A stretch of DNA of 64,000 nt from Phytophthora hibernalis (Eukaryota > Oomycota > Peronosporomycetes > Peronosporales > Peronosporaceae), in contig JAAKBF010000093.1 of the NCBI GenBank assembly GCA_012656075.1, forward strand, positions 186,001 to 250,000, in the 5' to 3' direction. The translations under genes and the position numbers were made by a program. The notes below the pieces were generated by a model. The model did no database searches. It was not told where the DNA came from and saw only the letters and a list, made by a program, of their open reading frames with translations. This document shows positions 35,604 to 47,897 of this stretch, in pieces; position 1 is the first letter of the stretch, and each line of letters begins with the position of its first letter.

Positions 35604-38389
35604 ATGATGCTGGCGACGACGTCGACGCAGCGCCTGCGCCGCGAGGCCGCCTCGGTGCTGCGCGACCCCGTCAGGCCCGGCGCCTGCACTTGCTGCAGCA
35701 GGTTCGTCCCATTAACGCTGCCAGGAGCGTAAGATACGCCACAAGAACTAAACACTTATATTGTCTGACTCTGCAGCAACTGGGCAACACGCTCCAACGT
35801 AGCGGCATGCAAGGGTTCCTACGTGGCTCTCAGATGAACCCGGCGCTAATGCGTCAAGTGCTGCAGTCCACGCGGCCGCACTCGTTCCGTACGGCATGTT
35901 GACACGTTGAAAGCATCTGCAGAGGACTAATTTGTACTATAATTTGGTCATTTGAGCAGTACGCAAGACGAACGCAGAGAAACCTCTGAGCTGGGCCACA
36001 TGGCTGTCGGAGAACATCCCCAAGGGCTTCGGCCGCTTCTACCCGAAGAACGGTGCGAAGGTGGGACCTCCTAAGACAGCTCCTAAGACAGGAGAGAAAG
36101 GGGCTGCTGATGTGAAGAAACTGAGCTCCAAGACTGCAGAGAAGAAGGCTGGTGGTAGTGGAGGCTCATCGGGAGGCGGTGGTCCGAGTGGCAGGGATGG
36201 CATGGCGTACCTCGTCCCATTGGCTGTAGCAGCACTGTTCCTGTCCGACATGGCGTCGATCGACAAGCCGATGCAGGAAGTTACGTACCAGGAGTTCCGC
36301 AACACGTTCTTGGAGTCAGGACGCGTGGAAAAGCTGGTTGTGGTCAACAAGAAGTACGTCAAGGTGTTCTTGAACGACATGGCTGGTGCTTCCTCGCCCT
36401 TGGCGTCAAGCTCTGTCCGGAGGTAACATCAACGTCTCGGACTGGCAAGACCCCAATGCCAAGGGCCAGCGCGAGTACGACTTTGGCTCGGAGCCCGGAC
36501 AACAGGGTAGCGGCGGTCGTGGAATGAACGTGCCTGGTATGGGATCGCGCGGTGGCGCAACTGGACGCCCGATCTCGAGCCCTACGTACTACTTCAATAT
36601 TGGCAGTGTGGAGGGATTCGAGCGACAGATTGAGCACGCACAGCACCAGATGGGCATCCGCCCGCACGACTACATCCCGGTGCAGTACAGCAGCGAGATT
36701 AGCTTCACGTCAGAGCTGATGAAGTTTCTGCCAACTATGGTGCTGATTGGTTTCCTCATCATGTCCATGCGTGGTATGGGTGGTGGCGCCGGAGGCGGCG
36801 GCGGTGGCCTTGGCAACATCTTCAAGGTTGGCAAGAGCCCGGCAAAGAAGATCACGAAGGAGGACATCAAGATCTCGTTCAAGGACGTTGCCGGTGTGGA
36901 CGAGGCCAAGAAGGAGATTATGGAGTTCGTGGACTTCCTTCGCAACCAGAAGCGCTTCACGGAGCTTGGTGCGAAGATCCCCAAGGGTGCACTTCTCGTT
37001 GGCCCGCCTGGTACGGGTAAGACGCTGCTCGCGAAGGCTACTGCTGGTGAGGCCAGCGTGCCGTTCTTCAGCATCTCTGGTTCGGACTTCATCGAAATGT
37101 TCGTTGGTGTGGGTCCGTCGCGTGTGCGTGACCTGTTCAAGGAGGCTCGCGCGAACTCTCCGTGCATTGTGTTCATCGATGAAATTGATGCTGTGGCCCG
37201 TGCACGAAGCAAGGGCAACTTTTCTGGCGGCAACGACGAGCGTGAAAACACGCTTAACCAGCTGCTGGTGGAGATGGATGGTTTCAACTCGAGTGAGGGT
37301 GTGGTGGTGCTAGCTGGCACGAACCGTGCCGACATTCTTGACAAGGCTATCCTGCGTCCCGGTCGATTCGACCGGCAGATTACCGTGGACGTCCCGGATA
37401 TCAAGGGCCGTCGCGAAATCTTCAAGGTTCACCTCCAGGGACTCACGCTAGATGGCAAGGTGGACGACTTCGCTCGCCGAATGGCTGCACTGACGCCTGG
37501 ATTCGCTGGTGCCGAGATTGCCAACATTTGTAACGAGGCTGCGATTGTGGCCGCTCGACGGAATGGCAAGAATATCTCGTTCAAGGACTTCGAGCAGGCC
37601 ACGGACCGTGTGATCGGCGGACTGGAGACTAACCGCATCATGTCGCCGGAAGAGAAGAAGACGGTGGCATACCACGAGGCTGGACACGCGGTGGCTGGTT
37701 GGTTCTTGGAGCACGCTGACCCGTTGCTGAAGGTGACCATCGTGCCCCGTGGCAAGGGTTCGCTCGGCTACGCGCAGTACCTCCCGAAGGAGGTCGCTCT
37801 GCACAGCAGCGAGGCGCTGACCGACATGATGTGCATGGCATTGGGTGGCCGCGCTTCGGAGTTCGTGAACTTCGATGGCCGTATCACGACGGGCGCCTCA
37901 GACGATCTGCGCCGTGTGACGCAGATTGCCTACTCGATGGTGCAGTTGTACGGCATGAACGAGCGCGTGGGTCAGCTCTCGTTCCCGAAAGACGAGGGCG
38001 GATACCCGGACAAGCTTTACAGTGACAAGACTTCGGAGGTTATGGACGAGGAGGTGCAGAAGATCGTACAGACGGCTTACGAGCGCACCAAGCAGCTGTT
38101 GCAGGACAAGCAGACCCAACTGCACGAGCTGGCCGAGGAGTTGCTGCAGAACGAGACCATCAACCACTCGGACATCGTGCGGGTGCTGGGCCCTCGTCCG
38201 TTTGGCGGCAACAAGACATACACAGAGTTCGTGGAGGAGTCCTGGAAGGACGCTGACAAATATGAGGCAGACAAGGCCAAGACGCCCGAGGCAACACCCG
38301 AGGCGACGGCCGATGCGAAGGCTAGCGAGGACAAGACCGAGAAAGCCCCATCCAACGAGGACGACGACGCCAAGGACGACAAGAAGTAG
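35604..38389 (+). CDS. AFG3: Mitochondrial inner-membrane m-AAA protease (AFG3/FtsH family)
   Basis: Exons 35604-35701, 35777-35888 and 35960-38389; about 880 aa. An Arg/Ser-rich presequence ([16 protein letters not shown]) is followed by [12 protein letters not shown], typical of AFG3 N-termini. Two membrane segments flank the intermembrane FtsH-ext domain ([16 protein letters not shown] and [18 protein letters not shown]). The AAA module has Walker A GPPGTGKT, Walker [10 protein letters not shown], and [12 protein letters not shown]. The M41 peptidase carries HEAGH (in [12 protein letters not shown]). It degrades unassembled inner-membrane proteins and matures substrates. A net +1 shift near 36395-36415 interrupts the frame (one extra base or two lost), and the first splice junction also needs one base. 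The tail is Lys/Glu/Ala-rich. Confidence 0.93.
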
Positions 38390-38639
38390 CTGCTGCTTCC
38401 AGTCAGTCTCCCCATAAACGCACCTAACGCGAGCAATACAGACCGCGATGACTTGTTATACATGTATTGCCCGCAAGCCTGCCTATATACACCTGGCACG
38501 GAGCGCCACTGCTTGAAATATCCTTACACTACTGGCCACAGCCAGCCTCCTCTCCCGTCCTGAAGCTCCATTTCGAATCCTTATAAAGAGCACATGCAAA
38601 ACGGCCTTGGGATCTTCTCAACGGGGTCGCATCCTCTCT

Positions 38640-39447
38640 TCACATGGAGTTGCGGTGCTGGAAGCCGTTGCGGAACGTGAAGGCGCGTTCGAGGTGCGAC
38701 GACAGGTTGAGTGTACGGATGACCTCCTTGAGCGGCATGCGCGCCACGTCGATGTCGTTGATAGCACACAGCACGCTGCCTTTCGTGACGAGGCCGCTGT
38801 TCTCGATGGTGCTCTTGCGGCCGTCGTACTTGCGCACGAAGCCGTCCACAACAGGCGCCCCGAGTCGTCACGGTCCACTTGTAGTACGAGGCCACAGGGT
38901 CCAGGCGGTACGATGATGGTAATGAGCGGGTTGGCTCGTTGCTTCCAGTCCTCCTCCGTCACGGACTCGTCGTCCAGCGAATTATCTTCCTCCTGGGTCG
39001 GGAACGAGTACGAGTTCCAGGCCATTTGCCTCTGTTTCCTGACGTCCTGCTCGTCATCGGAGCCGCTGCTGTCTGTGGTCGTGAGGCTGCTGTCCAGCGC
39101 CAGGCGCGTGCTCAGCAGGTTGAACTTGCTCCGAGGACTGAGTGGCGGCTCCTGCAGCTTGGCGCGGAAGGCGTCGGCGTAGGCCTGTGCACTGCCGTGT
39201 CGTCCTCCGTGCGCGTCGTCTCCAGCCTCATCGTGCGCGTCATCCGACAGCGCGTACGTCTCTCCGCGACTCAGCAGCAGCGAACTGTGCTCCGGATGCT
39301 GCAGATGCTGGTACTTGGGCGGAAGGCGCCGTACTTGCCCCCGACAGCGGCCACGCGCCCGGCCTTGAGGCTGCCCAGACGGTCGTAGCGCAGGCCGTTG
39401 AGTCCCTGGTCCTCCGGCCCGCCGCACGAGCACAGCGCTGCGCCCAT
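38640..39447 (-). CDS. N-terminally acylated PDZ-domain protein
   Basis: ATG at 39447 gives MGAALCSCGG: Gly2 for N-myristoylation and Cys6/Cys8 for palmitoylation, so membrane attachment is expected. A Ser/Asp-rich linker follows, then a C-terminal PDZ-like domain of about 90 residues (ITIIVPPGPCGLVLQVDRDD, then VDGFVRKYDG, GLVTKGSVLCAINDIDV and MPLKEVIRTLN), the latter two matching the PDZ strand-helix pattern. About 269 aa. Two one-base losses, near 39330 and 38853, break the frame. It probably anchors a partner peptide at the inner face of a membrane; partner unknown. No intron is seen. Confidence 0.7.
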
Positions 39448-40067
39448 GACGTCGATAGGATCTCTCTGGTTGTGGCTTGGCTGGCTTCCCGTGGTGAGCC
39501 CAAATTATAGTTTGGACCAGAGACGGGAGTGAAGGTGCATAGAAATGGGGTGGAGTGATTGGGTTTAAAAGAGGGAAGGAAAATTGAGTCTCGACGAATG
39601 GAAAGAGGGCTGACTCCCATGGACTCCTATGGATGGAGGCTTCACAAGTGTTGAGCATTGGCATAGCGATTCATGAACTTCATGTCATGGAGTTCCCTGT
39701 TCAACGGCGAAGGCGAGGCTGGAGAAGGCTTGAGACAAACGGCATCGATGAGGCTGGAACAATTCAGGAATGCAGTTTCAGAAGGGACGGACCAAAAATA
39801 AGCTTGCGCAAAAAGCGGACACAAATCATAATTATGGAGATTTCTTATGTTGCTTGACCCCTAGCGCAACATTCCAAGTTGAAGTTGTCAGACGCAGCAG
39901 AAGAGAGCTGCAAAGTGCTCGCACAATTACGTCGTCCAAGGCAGCACAATAATATCCGGAGCTGCGAGAACTCGCTGAAATCAGGCCATAACTCGAGACC
40001 CTCGGGTGCTGGCGTCAACTGGACACGGATTTTGGAGGCAGGGTATGCCTTTTACATCGTGTCTCAC
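39448..40067. other. Intergenic stretch, 0.6 kb
   Basis: No supported gene or repeat. It holds the likely promoter of the PDZ gene (5' end at 39447) and the 3' end of the mannosidase gene. Confidence 0.6.
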
Positions 40068-42064
40068 TTATCGCCATACCGGGAGCGGGTGCGCCTCCGT
40101 GTTGAAAACAATCTCGTCGAGGGGAAGAATGTCGTCGTCCGAGAAGAGCAGGAACAGGTACTTGAGCGTCTCCGCGATGAAGAAGCTCTCCATTGGACCC
40201 TCTTTAGTCGACGGTGTACCGTACCAGACATTCATCGTACTGCGGTATCCACCTTGTGACACCTGTGACAGAATGCAGAAATGGGTTAGCGACGATTTCT
40301 TGGACAACTCAATTCTGCGGGCCACCTTGCTGTGCTTTTCAAAGGCTTCCATGATGATTCGTCCGTGCTCGCGGTAGATCTCGTCACCCGTGACGCGGTG
40401 CAGGATCATCAAACTCTCCACAGTCTCAGGTCGCAGAATGTTGTAGTCTTGCGAAGGATGCGCGTTCAACTCGTCATAGTTTTCTGGAGAGTCCTGAGTG
40501 CTGGCTTCAGTAGTGAACTGGGTAATCTCGGGCGACAAGTGCGATGCAGACTGCAGATACATCTACATACTCACAAACCCATGTGAACACAACGATTATT
40601 TCAATGCGAAGATGGAAGCAGCAATTACGATACCTGGGCACACGTTTCGGTGAGTTCCTTGGCCAGCTCCAGGTGGGAAGTTGGCATGCCGTGGTAGTAT
40701 CAAGCGCAAGCATGCCTGGTACGAAACATGTCAAATGCTCCATTGCAGGATCGAGCTCCCCGGTGGCGATACGTTTGCCGACAAACGCGTAGTTTGATGG
40801 ATACGAGCGGCCCACCAGCTCAGCTTGCATCCCTGCTACAGCCGTGAGGTACATATCTCGCATCTGGTCGTGCTTCTTGCCAGCGATTAGCCACTGCTTC
40901 AGGAGATACTCATAGTGGCTGTCGCCGAGTGCCCCTATTGAAATGTCCGATCCTGGCTGCCCACTAGCACACCGATAACAATGGCAAACGCTTTGAGCGT
41001 ACAGTATCCCACAAGGTATAGCAACAACTTGCTTACCGCATACTGTTCCAGTCCACCATGACAGGGATCAATCCATTCGGGTAATGAATTCGAACCAGGT
41101 CGGACATCTTCAAATTTGAACGACATACATAGTGGGTCAGTCAGTAAATTGCACTCTCAAAAGTTTTACCAGCACGACGTCACTTACGACGCTGTTAACG
41201 AGGTTCACCTGTAGCAGGAACGAATCGTCCGTAGTAGCGTGTGCGAGATACGCAAATTCGAGTTGAAAGGTCCCTGCTTCGGATAGCAGCGGTTCTTCGT
41301 AGCTCAAATGGTACTGCGAATATCATCAACAATAACAATCCATCAGAAGCCTTCATAGAAGCAGTTCCCGACAACGGTTTATCTACCTCAAGGTCAACAG
41401 ACCGACAAGGCACGTTGTTTCCACACGTGAATCCCATCTGAAGCGCTTTGCCAAGCTTGTGAGCAAGGGTCAAGAAGTGTTGCTCGCCAGAAAGGTAATA
41501 CGCCGATAACAACCCTCCGAGAGATCGGATCGTGATCTCGAAGAAGCTCACTGTACTCTCCTGGAACATGGTCTCACTTAGGTTTGTCTTCATCCAAGCA
41601 CTGGCCTCGTCGAATTCGTCGTGCAACCCCATCACAAACAACGTGTCTAGTGAATCGACCGCTGTGAGTGCCATATCATGTCCGTACACGTTCCCCCTTA
41701 AGGCTCGGCATGCCCAGGTAGTCACTCCACCCGCAAATTTGCGGTATCCGTGCCACGCGTGACGCGTCATGTTGACCACTTTTTCTTGGTCTTCATTGAA
41801 ATTCTCGGATTGTTTCTTGTAGAACACTCGCAGACTCGAGTCCATCGTAGTCGGTTGGTGATGTCCTGCTCGCAAGAATTGACGGGATCCTTGTTCCCCA
41901 GACATTGCAGGCAGGTAGATGAGGTCAGCGTACATAAGCAGAAAGAGACTCAGTGCCGCCATGGCTGTCACCATTGCCCACAGCAGCTTCTGCACCGCCC
42001 CACGCTTCACATTCACCGCCGAGTCATCTTTCATCGCACTATACGTGTCCTCTTCACAACGCAT
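40068..42064 (-). CDS. Class I alpha-1,2-mannosidase (GH47), type II membrane protein
   Basis: Exons 41387-42064, 41188-41313, 41037-41107, 40634-40956, 40326-40562 and 40068-40262; about 543 aa. A cytosolic tail precedes one membrane anchor (LLWAMVTAMAALSLFLLMYA). Catalytic-domain marks: AWHGYRKFA, VDSLDTLFVMGL, FFEITIRSLGGLLSAYY, PNG, ISIGALGDSHYEYLLKQW, MEHLTCFVPGMLAL, LRPETVESLM, MESFFIAETLKYLFLLF and FNTEAHPLP. The enzyme trims Man9 glycans in the ER or Golgi. The 63-bp segment 40263-40325 is in frame without stops but has a CTAAC branch site and GT-AG ends, so I treat it as an intron. Frame breaks lie near 40670 and at the 41037 donor. Two relics of this gene occur elsewhere in the window. 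Confidence 0.9.
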
Positions 42065-42404
42065 CGGGTAATGCGTCGAAGATTTACGGACGCGACCTCT
42101 GAAACTGGTGCTGGTGTGCAAAGTAACTGCTCAGTCGACACGAGGAATGACAGGTACGTAAGTGTGGGTCGTAAGGAACTACTGCTACTAGCAGTGCTAG
42201 GGTACGTAGGTCCAAAGGACTGCTTGCTTGGCTCGCAGACCTACATATATACGACTGGTAGTCGAGTGCTACCGCGATTCGAGTGTTTTTGGGGGGACAT
42301 GTTGTAGCTCTTGATCAGGGATGTTAAAAGAAAGCCTTCTGAAAAAACGAAAGCTTCTTTAGATTAAAAAAGATAAAAGAAGAAATCAAGCGGTCCTCTT
42401 TTAA

Positions 42405-45400
42405 CCCCTCCAAACCGGGAGCCAAAAGTAAAACTTAAACTGCATATGCAGCTTAATTTGACTTGATGTTTGTAAATAACGGGATAGGGTAAAACCAAGT
42501 GTACGGTTCGAAGATTTGCTCAGTGGTACAGAGCGGTGCTAAAACTGCCTTAACCTGCATGATGAAGACGATTCTCTCAGAAATATACTGCATACTGCAG
42601 TATAGGACGGAAAAGGACGAGACAGTCACCAAAGCCCCCGAACAGAAACAGCACCTTAGCTGTTTCTCATTTTCCAAAATTCGAAATTCAAAACTCCCCA
42701 TACAAATTCCAAATTTCCAAGATGGGGTGTCACCTTTACAGTGTAGCACAAGCAGTGTACCCACATTGACAGACTTCTATGTTCTTTACAAAAGTCAAGT
42801 AGTGTGTTTACAGACGGCGGTGTAATCATCTGAAACAGGTAAATGGGGCAGAATCCATGCGCCGATGATGCATTTCAGGATGAGATATGGGTGAAGACAG
42901 GCACTGATGCAGAAGCTCAACGTACATTGTACGGTACAACCTGAATCCAGCAGATGACGCATTCAAAGGAGCAACAACATGTAATCGACCAATCCAGAAT
43001 GTATGCAGCTTAAAGACAGGATAATATGCATCTTAGTGACTACGATGTCGTGCGGCGTCTCTTGCTAGACGCCGGCGTCGCTGGTGTTCCAGGCGTCGAT
43101 GGAGTACCAGGCACGTCTGCCGCCTTGCGACGCATTCGAATGACCTTTGCATTGTCGGCCGGGATCAGCTTTCCATTCATCCATTCCTTGTGCCACACAT
43201 CCCAGCACCCCGCACACTTGGCGACGAGCTCTCATGCAAAGGAAGACAGGCCCCTTTCCGTTGCAGTCGCCACGGAAATAGGTCGTTGTCGAGGCGCGTT
43301 GAGTGTCTGTACGAAGACCTTGCACGTGCGCTGCCGTCGCTTGGCTTGCGGGCCTTCATTGCGCCATTCATCCACCTGACGAGCGGCGTGTGCGGTTGTC
43401 GGACTTGCTCCGGTCTGGATAGGCTCGTAAGCGGGTGTAACAGGGGCCGCTGCGTGCCGAATGTGTTATGTCCGTCGCCTGCAGCCGACAGAGCTGTAAA
43501 TGTAACTTCTTCATGAACTTCACGTGAGTCAAAGGGCGAGATTCCTTGTTCTTGTGGTATGCCTTGTGAACTATGTATCCATTCACTATCGCCAAGTCAA
43601 TTAGACCCAGTGCCAGCGACTTGTAGTACTTTTTGAACCTGAGCGCGCTGGAGTGAGTATCTCTGGAGCCGCAACTGATCGTGGACGTCCACGCCCCCAT
43701 GAACGCGTGATAGTCTTTCACGACTCGAGGACATGGGACCTCCGCTTGTGTCGCACCATCTTGTCGTGTCACTCGATCCAAATCCAGGACACCTCCAGTG
43801 CAGAGGAAATGAACAGGGCGCGAATCCACCAGCTAATAGCCTTCATGCTCGGTACAAGCTTAGATATAGCCATTTTGAATGACCCACGCTCAATTTCAGC
43901 GGGACGAGTTTTTTCTTCTCAATTACGCGTTTGTAATATCCAACCGGTTCGTCATGATCGTCCCCACACAGTACAAGCCCATGAGCAGTAGTTGTATAGC
44001 TAAAGCCACCGATGTGTAGAAGCGATCAATGACGACCAGTCTCATGCCCTCCCTCTTAGCGTCTGGCCCAAAGGCAGCGAGTAGGTTTCGGACAACGGCA
44101 GCGGGCCCCGATTTCATATCGGGGTTATGTGCATCACTGGCGTGTTGCTTCGTGCCACAATATACCTCAAACCTGTCGATATACAGCATAAGAAAAATAA
44201 ACGTCAGCTAAAACTGCATAATGCTTTTGAATTCAAAGTCAAGCCCCAAAAGCTAACCGGATGCAGTACGCGGTTACTGCACTGCACAACATGAAGAGCT
44301 TGGTGCCCCATTTGTGGGGCTTGTCCTTCATGTACACGCGCATTTTGTTGAAGGACGAGCGGCTCGGTAAGACAGCTTCGTCAAAAGCCAGGTGTGGTGG
44401 TGCAACATATCCACGCGCAAACGTGCGTTGAAGCACCTCTACCAACTTGCGGATCTTCCAGGCGCGGTCGGTTCGTGCTCGAGGGTCGGTGTTTTGGGTT
44501 GAAGTGAAGGTTGCGTGCTATCTCCATGAATCGATCCCGTGCGAGCACTGAGCCAAAGCACCCGCGCGAGATCGCACCCTCGTCAGTAGTCTTCCAGTGA
44601 TTAGCAAGTTTTTCACGATTGGGGGCGATTGTCCGTGCTATCAGCAACCCAACAAATTGACACAACTCGTGTGGTAGGACCGGTTTCATTCCTTCTATTT
44701 CTTGCTGGATGTCGCGCCTCGTCTTTCTTGGAAGCTCCGAATTCAACCGATGCTTTCTTCGATACGATTCATCAATTCGCAGTGGCAGCATCTCCCGGTG
44801 ATATTCATTCGAACATGCAGCGATATGTTGCCACAGCGCGACAGGCATAAAGTAGAAAAACAGCGAAATCGGCGAGTCTCCTTTCCGCAACACATCGGCG
44901 GTAGGTCCCGAGTAGCCCTGGCGAAGCCCTGGATAGCTGGAGGTGTTCTCCACCGGCTCGTACGTGGTCATCATGTAGGCATAAGTATCTGGCTCAATGA
45001 CGTCTTCCCACCCGGACTCCGACATTTCACGCAAGACCTCGTTCTTGTGATTACTTGATCTTCAACACCAAAGCTACCCAGAAAGTTCTCCGCAAAGAGA
45101 ACTTCTGCTGCGATCTCCTGCTCGGTCTGTAACGGGGCCACGCTGGCCGACACCGTTTGCCGTTCAAAAGAACTTATGAAAGGGGAGACCCAATGTTCTT
45201 CCGTGTGGTCCACACAAGCCCTCCTAAGTACGAGTACATGCCCCACATAAGTTGGTGTGTGACACCCGGATCAGCTTACAACAGAGACGCCAGGCGTCTG
45301 TTGTGGTTACGCGTTAACGCTTCCTCTAAGGCAAAGGTGCGTGTGACTCCGTCACAAGGTCTCTTCAGGATCGTCAAAGACATCTTCTGGAACACAGTAA

Positions 45401-46892
45401 ATCTCGAGGTCCGCGTCCGAGCCGTACTCGCCAGTCTCGATGTCGTACTTATCCGCTTCGTCACCCGAATCCATTGCGCCAAATTGAGGCGCGCCATCTC
45501 CATCTTCCACGAGATTCAAATCGTCATCGTTGTCGGCTAGCAGCTCGTCGGTAAACGTACTAGCTTCACCGTTATCGTCGCCATCATCTACAAACGAACC
45601 AGCACACTAAGTCATTATTCAGGATAAATACAACATAAGGTTCAGCATACGATGCAGCTGTATGCAGCAATTATGCTGCATAATATTCAGTGTAGCAATC
45701 AGCTTACCGTTTTCTCGATCACTTAGTGATTCTGCCGAATGTATGGAGACTTCATCCTTCATCGAGGGAGAATCATGCTCGGAAGAAAGCGGTGTTCCAA
45801 CTTGAACGTGTGGAGATGTGGGAATCAGTGAAGCGATTGGGCTGATGCGACGAGTACGACGAGTACGACGGGGCGGCGAGCTAGCCATCGGACTCGCCGT
45901 ACTCATCAATGAACGACGAGTCGGTCGTGAAGCGCAAGGTCTTCGTTGTGCAGGCCTTGGAGCGGGTGGTGAGGCTGGAGATCGTTGTGATGTTGCCACC
46001 TTCGTATGCGGGCCACGCGGAGCTGCTTCCACTTACCCGGGCAGCGGGTGTTCAGATACGACAGTAGCAACCGGCTGGGGGATCGCGGCAGCTTGAGTTC
46101 GAACTTCAGCAGCATCAATATCTGCAGCGTAGTTTTCGCGAACAATCTGGGCAGCTGCAGCTAACTGTGCAACTCCTGGAGCGCCGATTTGAGCTGGAGC
46201 ACGACTTCGAAGAACTACATATAACACACACACAGATGTTAAATAATGATGTAGCATGTAAGAAATTAATACAAACGAACTGTTCGCGTAGTATTCGAGC
46301 GCGGCTTCCTAGCCACGGAAGTAGTCGACGCCTTCTGCACCATTTGCATCCCCACCAGGCCGGATGCAAAGTAACGATCGTCCAAGCTTCGTCTTGGCGG
46401 TGGTTTGCACGTCCACCCGTCCTGCTTTAGCTCCCTCCAGATGGACTTGAAGGATAAGTCGCGCGACGTAACCTCGCTGTCACGCAACACTTTGCCTTGA
46501 GGCCGCACCTTCCTTGTTCGCGACTTGTGCTCTGGCGCGCGAAATTCTCGAATGACGAAAGTTTGGAAAAGGCGGTAAAGGTGGTGTGGCTGTGAGCCAC
46601 CCAATCGGGGACGTCCCCGTTACTTCTATAAACTAATGCACAGCCCAAAGATTTCAGAAACCTCCCAAAAGCCATCAGAAGCTTTTAGACAAAATACCTG
46701 CCCTATTCTCTTTGGTACAAAAAGTCGCGAACAGAAAAAGTCACTCCGTTATCTTAAAGTTTGTTAACGCCTCGACGAGGGAAAATACATGTACAACCCA
46801 TACAAACTCCAAGTCTAAATTTGCTTAAACTGCATATATGCAGTTTAAGAAAATTGGATATCCTGCATTATGCAGCACCCGGTTTGGAGGGG
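42405..46892. mobile_element. piggyBac-type DNA transposon, 4.49 kb
   Basis: Terminal inverted repeats CCCCTCCAAACCGGG (42405-42419) and CCCGGTTTGGAGGGG (46878-46892) match perfectly and are bordered by TTAA at 42401-42404 and 46893-46896, the piggyBac target. Subterminal palindromes built on CTGCAT/ATGCAG occur at both ends: 42434-42456 and a perfect 26-bp one at 46824-46849. The only large coding unit inside is a piggyBac-type transposase on the minus strand. Perfect TIRs indicate recent insertion. Confidence 0.95.
43040..46675 (-). pseudogene. piggyBac-type transposase, frame-broken
   Basis: Coding pieces in order: N-terminal SIWRELKQDGWTCKPPPRRS region (about 46450-46360); a Ser/Pro-rich segment (46030-45710); intron to about 45590; an acidic segment; ESGWEDVIEPDTYAY (about 45020); the DDE core; an intron at about 44176-44262; and a basic C-terminus ending at 43040. 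Catalytic Asp candidates: HLAFDEAV, LVVIDRFYTS and, in a shifted frame near 43670, the GGVDVHDQLRL block. PHELCQFVGLLIARTI is also family-typical. At least six frame breaks are present. Given intact TIRs and the window-wide indel pattern, the copy may be less damaged than it looks. Confidence 0.82.
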
Positions 46893-47410
46893 TTAATTAA
46901 AACATGGATCTGCCAGTACTCTGTCAGCTCCATCCGATTGCCAGTATCTAGTTCAAAATACTCGTCTTGACTTTGAAAACAGATCCCTTCTGATCAAATA
47001 CAGCGAAAATCGCTCCACCCCAGTGTTCTATTATAAAAGGGTGAACTCTTTCAAAAAAATATTCTTAGCAAAGTCATAAAATAGTGACTGTAATACTACT
47101 AGTTTGATTAAAAGAAGAAAAAGAAGACGCCCACCTATTCTGACCGATCTTCTTTTGCATTATAAGAAGATAAAAGAAACTTGATTAAAAGAAAGCTTAA
47201 CATCCCTGCTCTTGATGTCGTTCACTTAAACGTCAAATTGATTAACAGAAAATTCAACGCAAAATACCAACTCGCAATGCACTCTCCAAGTAGATTTATC
47301 CGTCTGAACCCCTTGAACGCTATCGTGCTCACAACGTCACCTACCCTCCTGGCCCCCAGATTTCTGAATACTCCATTAAAGTTGGGGCTTTGCCTGGCAA
47401 TCAGTGGTTC

Positions 47411-47897
47411 TAGCCCTTCAGTCCGTAATACTCGAGAACAGAATACCAGTAGGGGTGCCTCAGCCAAGATCGAAATAGGAGGTTATTCGCCCTTTTCGCG
47501 AGGATGGCTAACTTACCCAGAACGACGGACGGGAACCCCGTTCCTCACTACCGGTAGCAACAGTAGCGCCTTTGTTTCCTTCTTCATCTGCATCGACAAC
47601 TCTCAAAACCCGCTTGCTCGGGCGATCAACGAGCTGGCGGGACCGAAGTATGTCAAATCCTGACGTAAAATTGGTGTTCTTGGTCTGGTAGGAGCCCGTG
47701 GCCAATGAGAGGACTTCCGTGACTATAACGAGAGAAACCGCGATCGCAAGCAAAACATTATACTTTCCCACGTTTGTTTGGTGGTGAACGCTGGGGTCCA
47801 ATGGAGGAGAGTTGGAAAGTAAAAGCACGTACATGTACACAGTGCTTCCTAAAAAAGATATGGTACTCACAATACATTGCCATACTTTGCGGCGCAT
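47411..47897 (-). pseudogene. RXLR-dEER effector paralogue with lost start codon
   Basis: Homologous to the intact effector at 49442-49810. The ancestral ATG position (47771) reads GTG. The hydrophobic signal region, the RVLR motif and the EER are retained; after EER one base is lost near 47530, giving an early stop at 47508, whereas homology continues to about 47411. The frame is open upstream to an ATG at 47897 that lies inside a MITE, adding 42 residues with their own hydrophobic stretch. RXLR effectors are secreted by oomycetes and act inside plant cells. This copy is probably inactive, or re-started from the MITE. Confidence 0.75.

Larger units (their letters stand above)
42316..47208. 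mobile_element. hAT-type MITE (about 0.4 kb) interrupted by a piggyBac element
   Basis: Outer ends are inverted: CAGGGATGTTAA at 42316-42327 and TTAACATCCCTG at 47197-47208. They are flanked by an exact 8-bp duplication CTCTTGAT (42308-42315 and 47209-47216). CAGGG-type ends with 8-bp duplications are characteristic of hAT elements. Removing the nested piggyBac leaves 401 bp (42316-42404 plus 46897-47208) with no coding capacity. The paralogous stretch around 49184-49203 lacks the insertion, so the empty site is visible in the same window. Confidence 0.9.
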
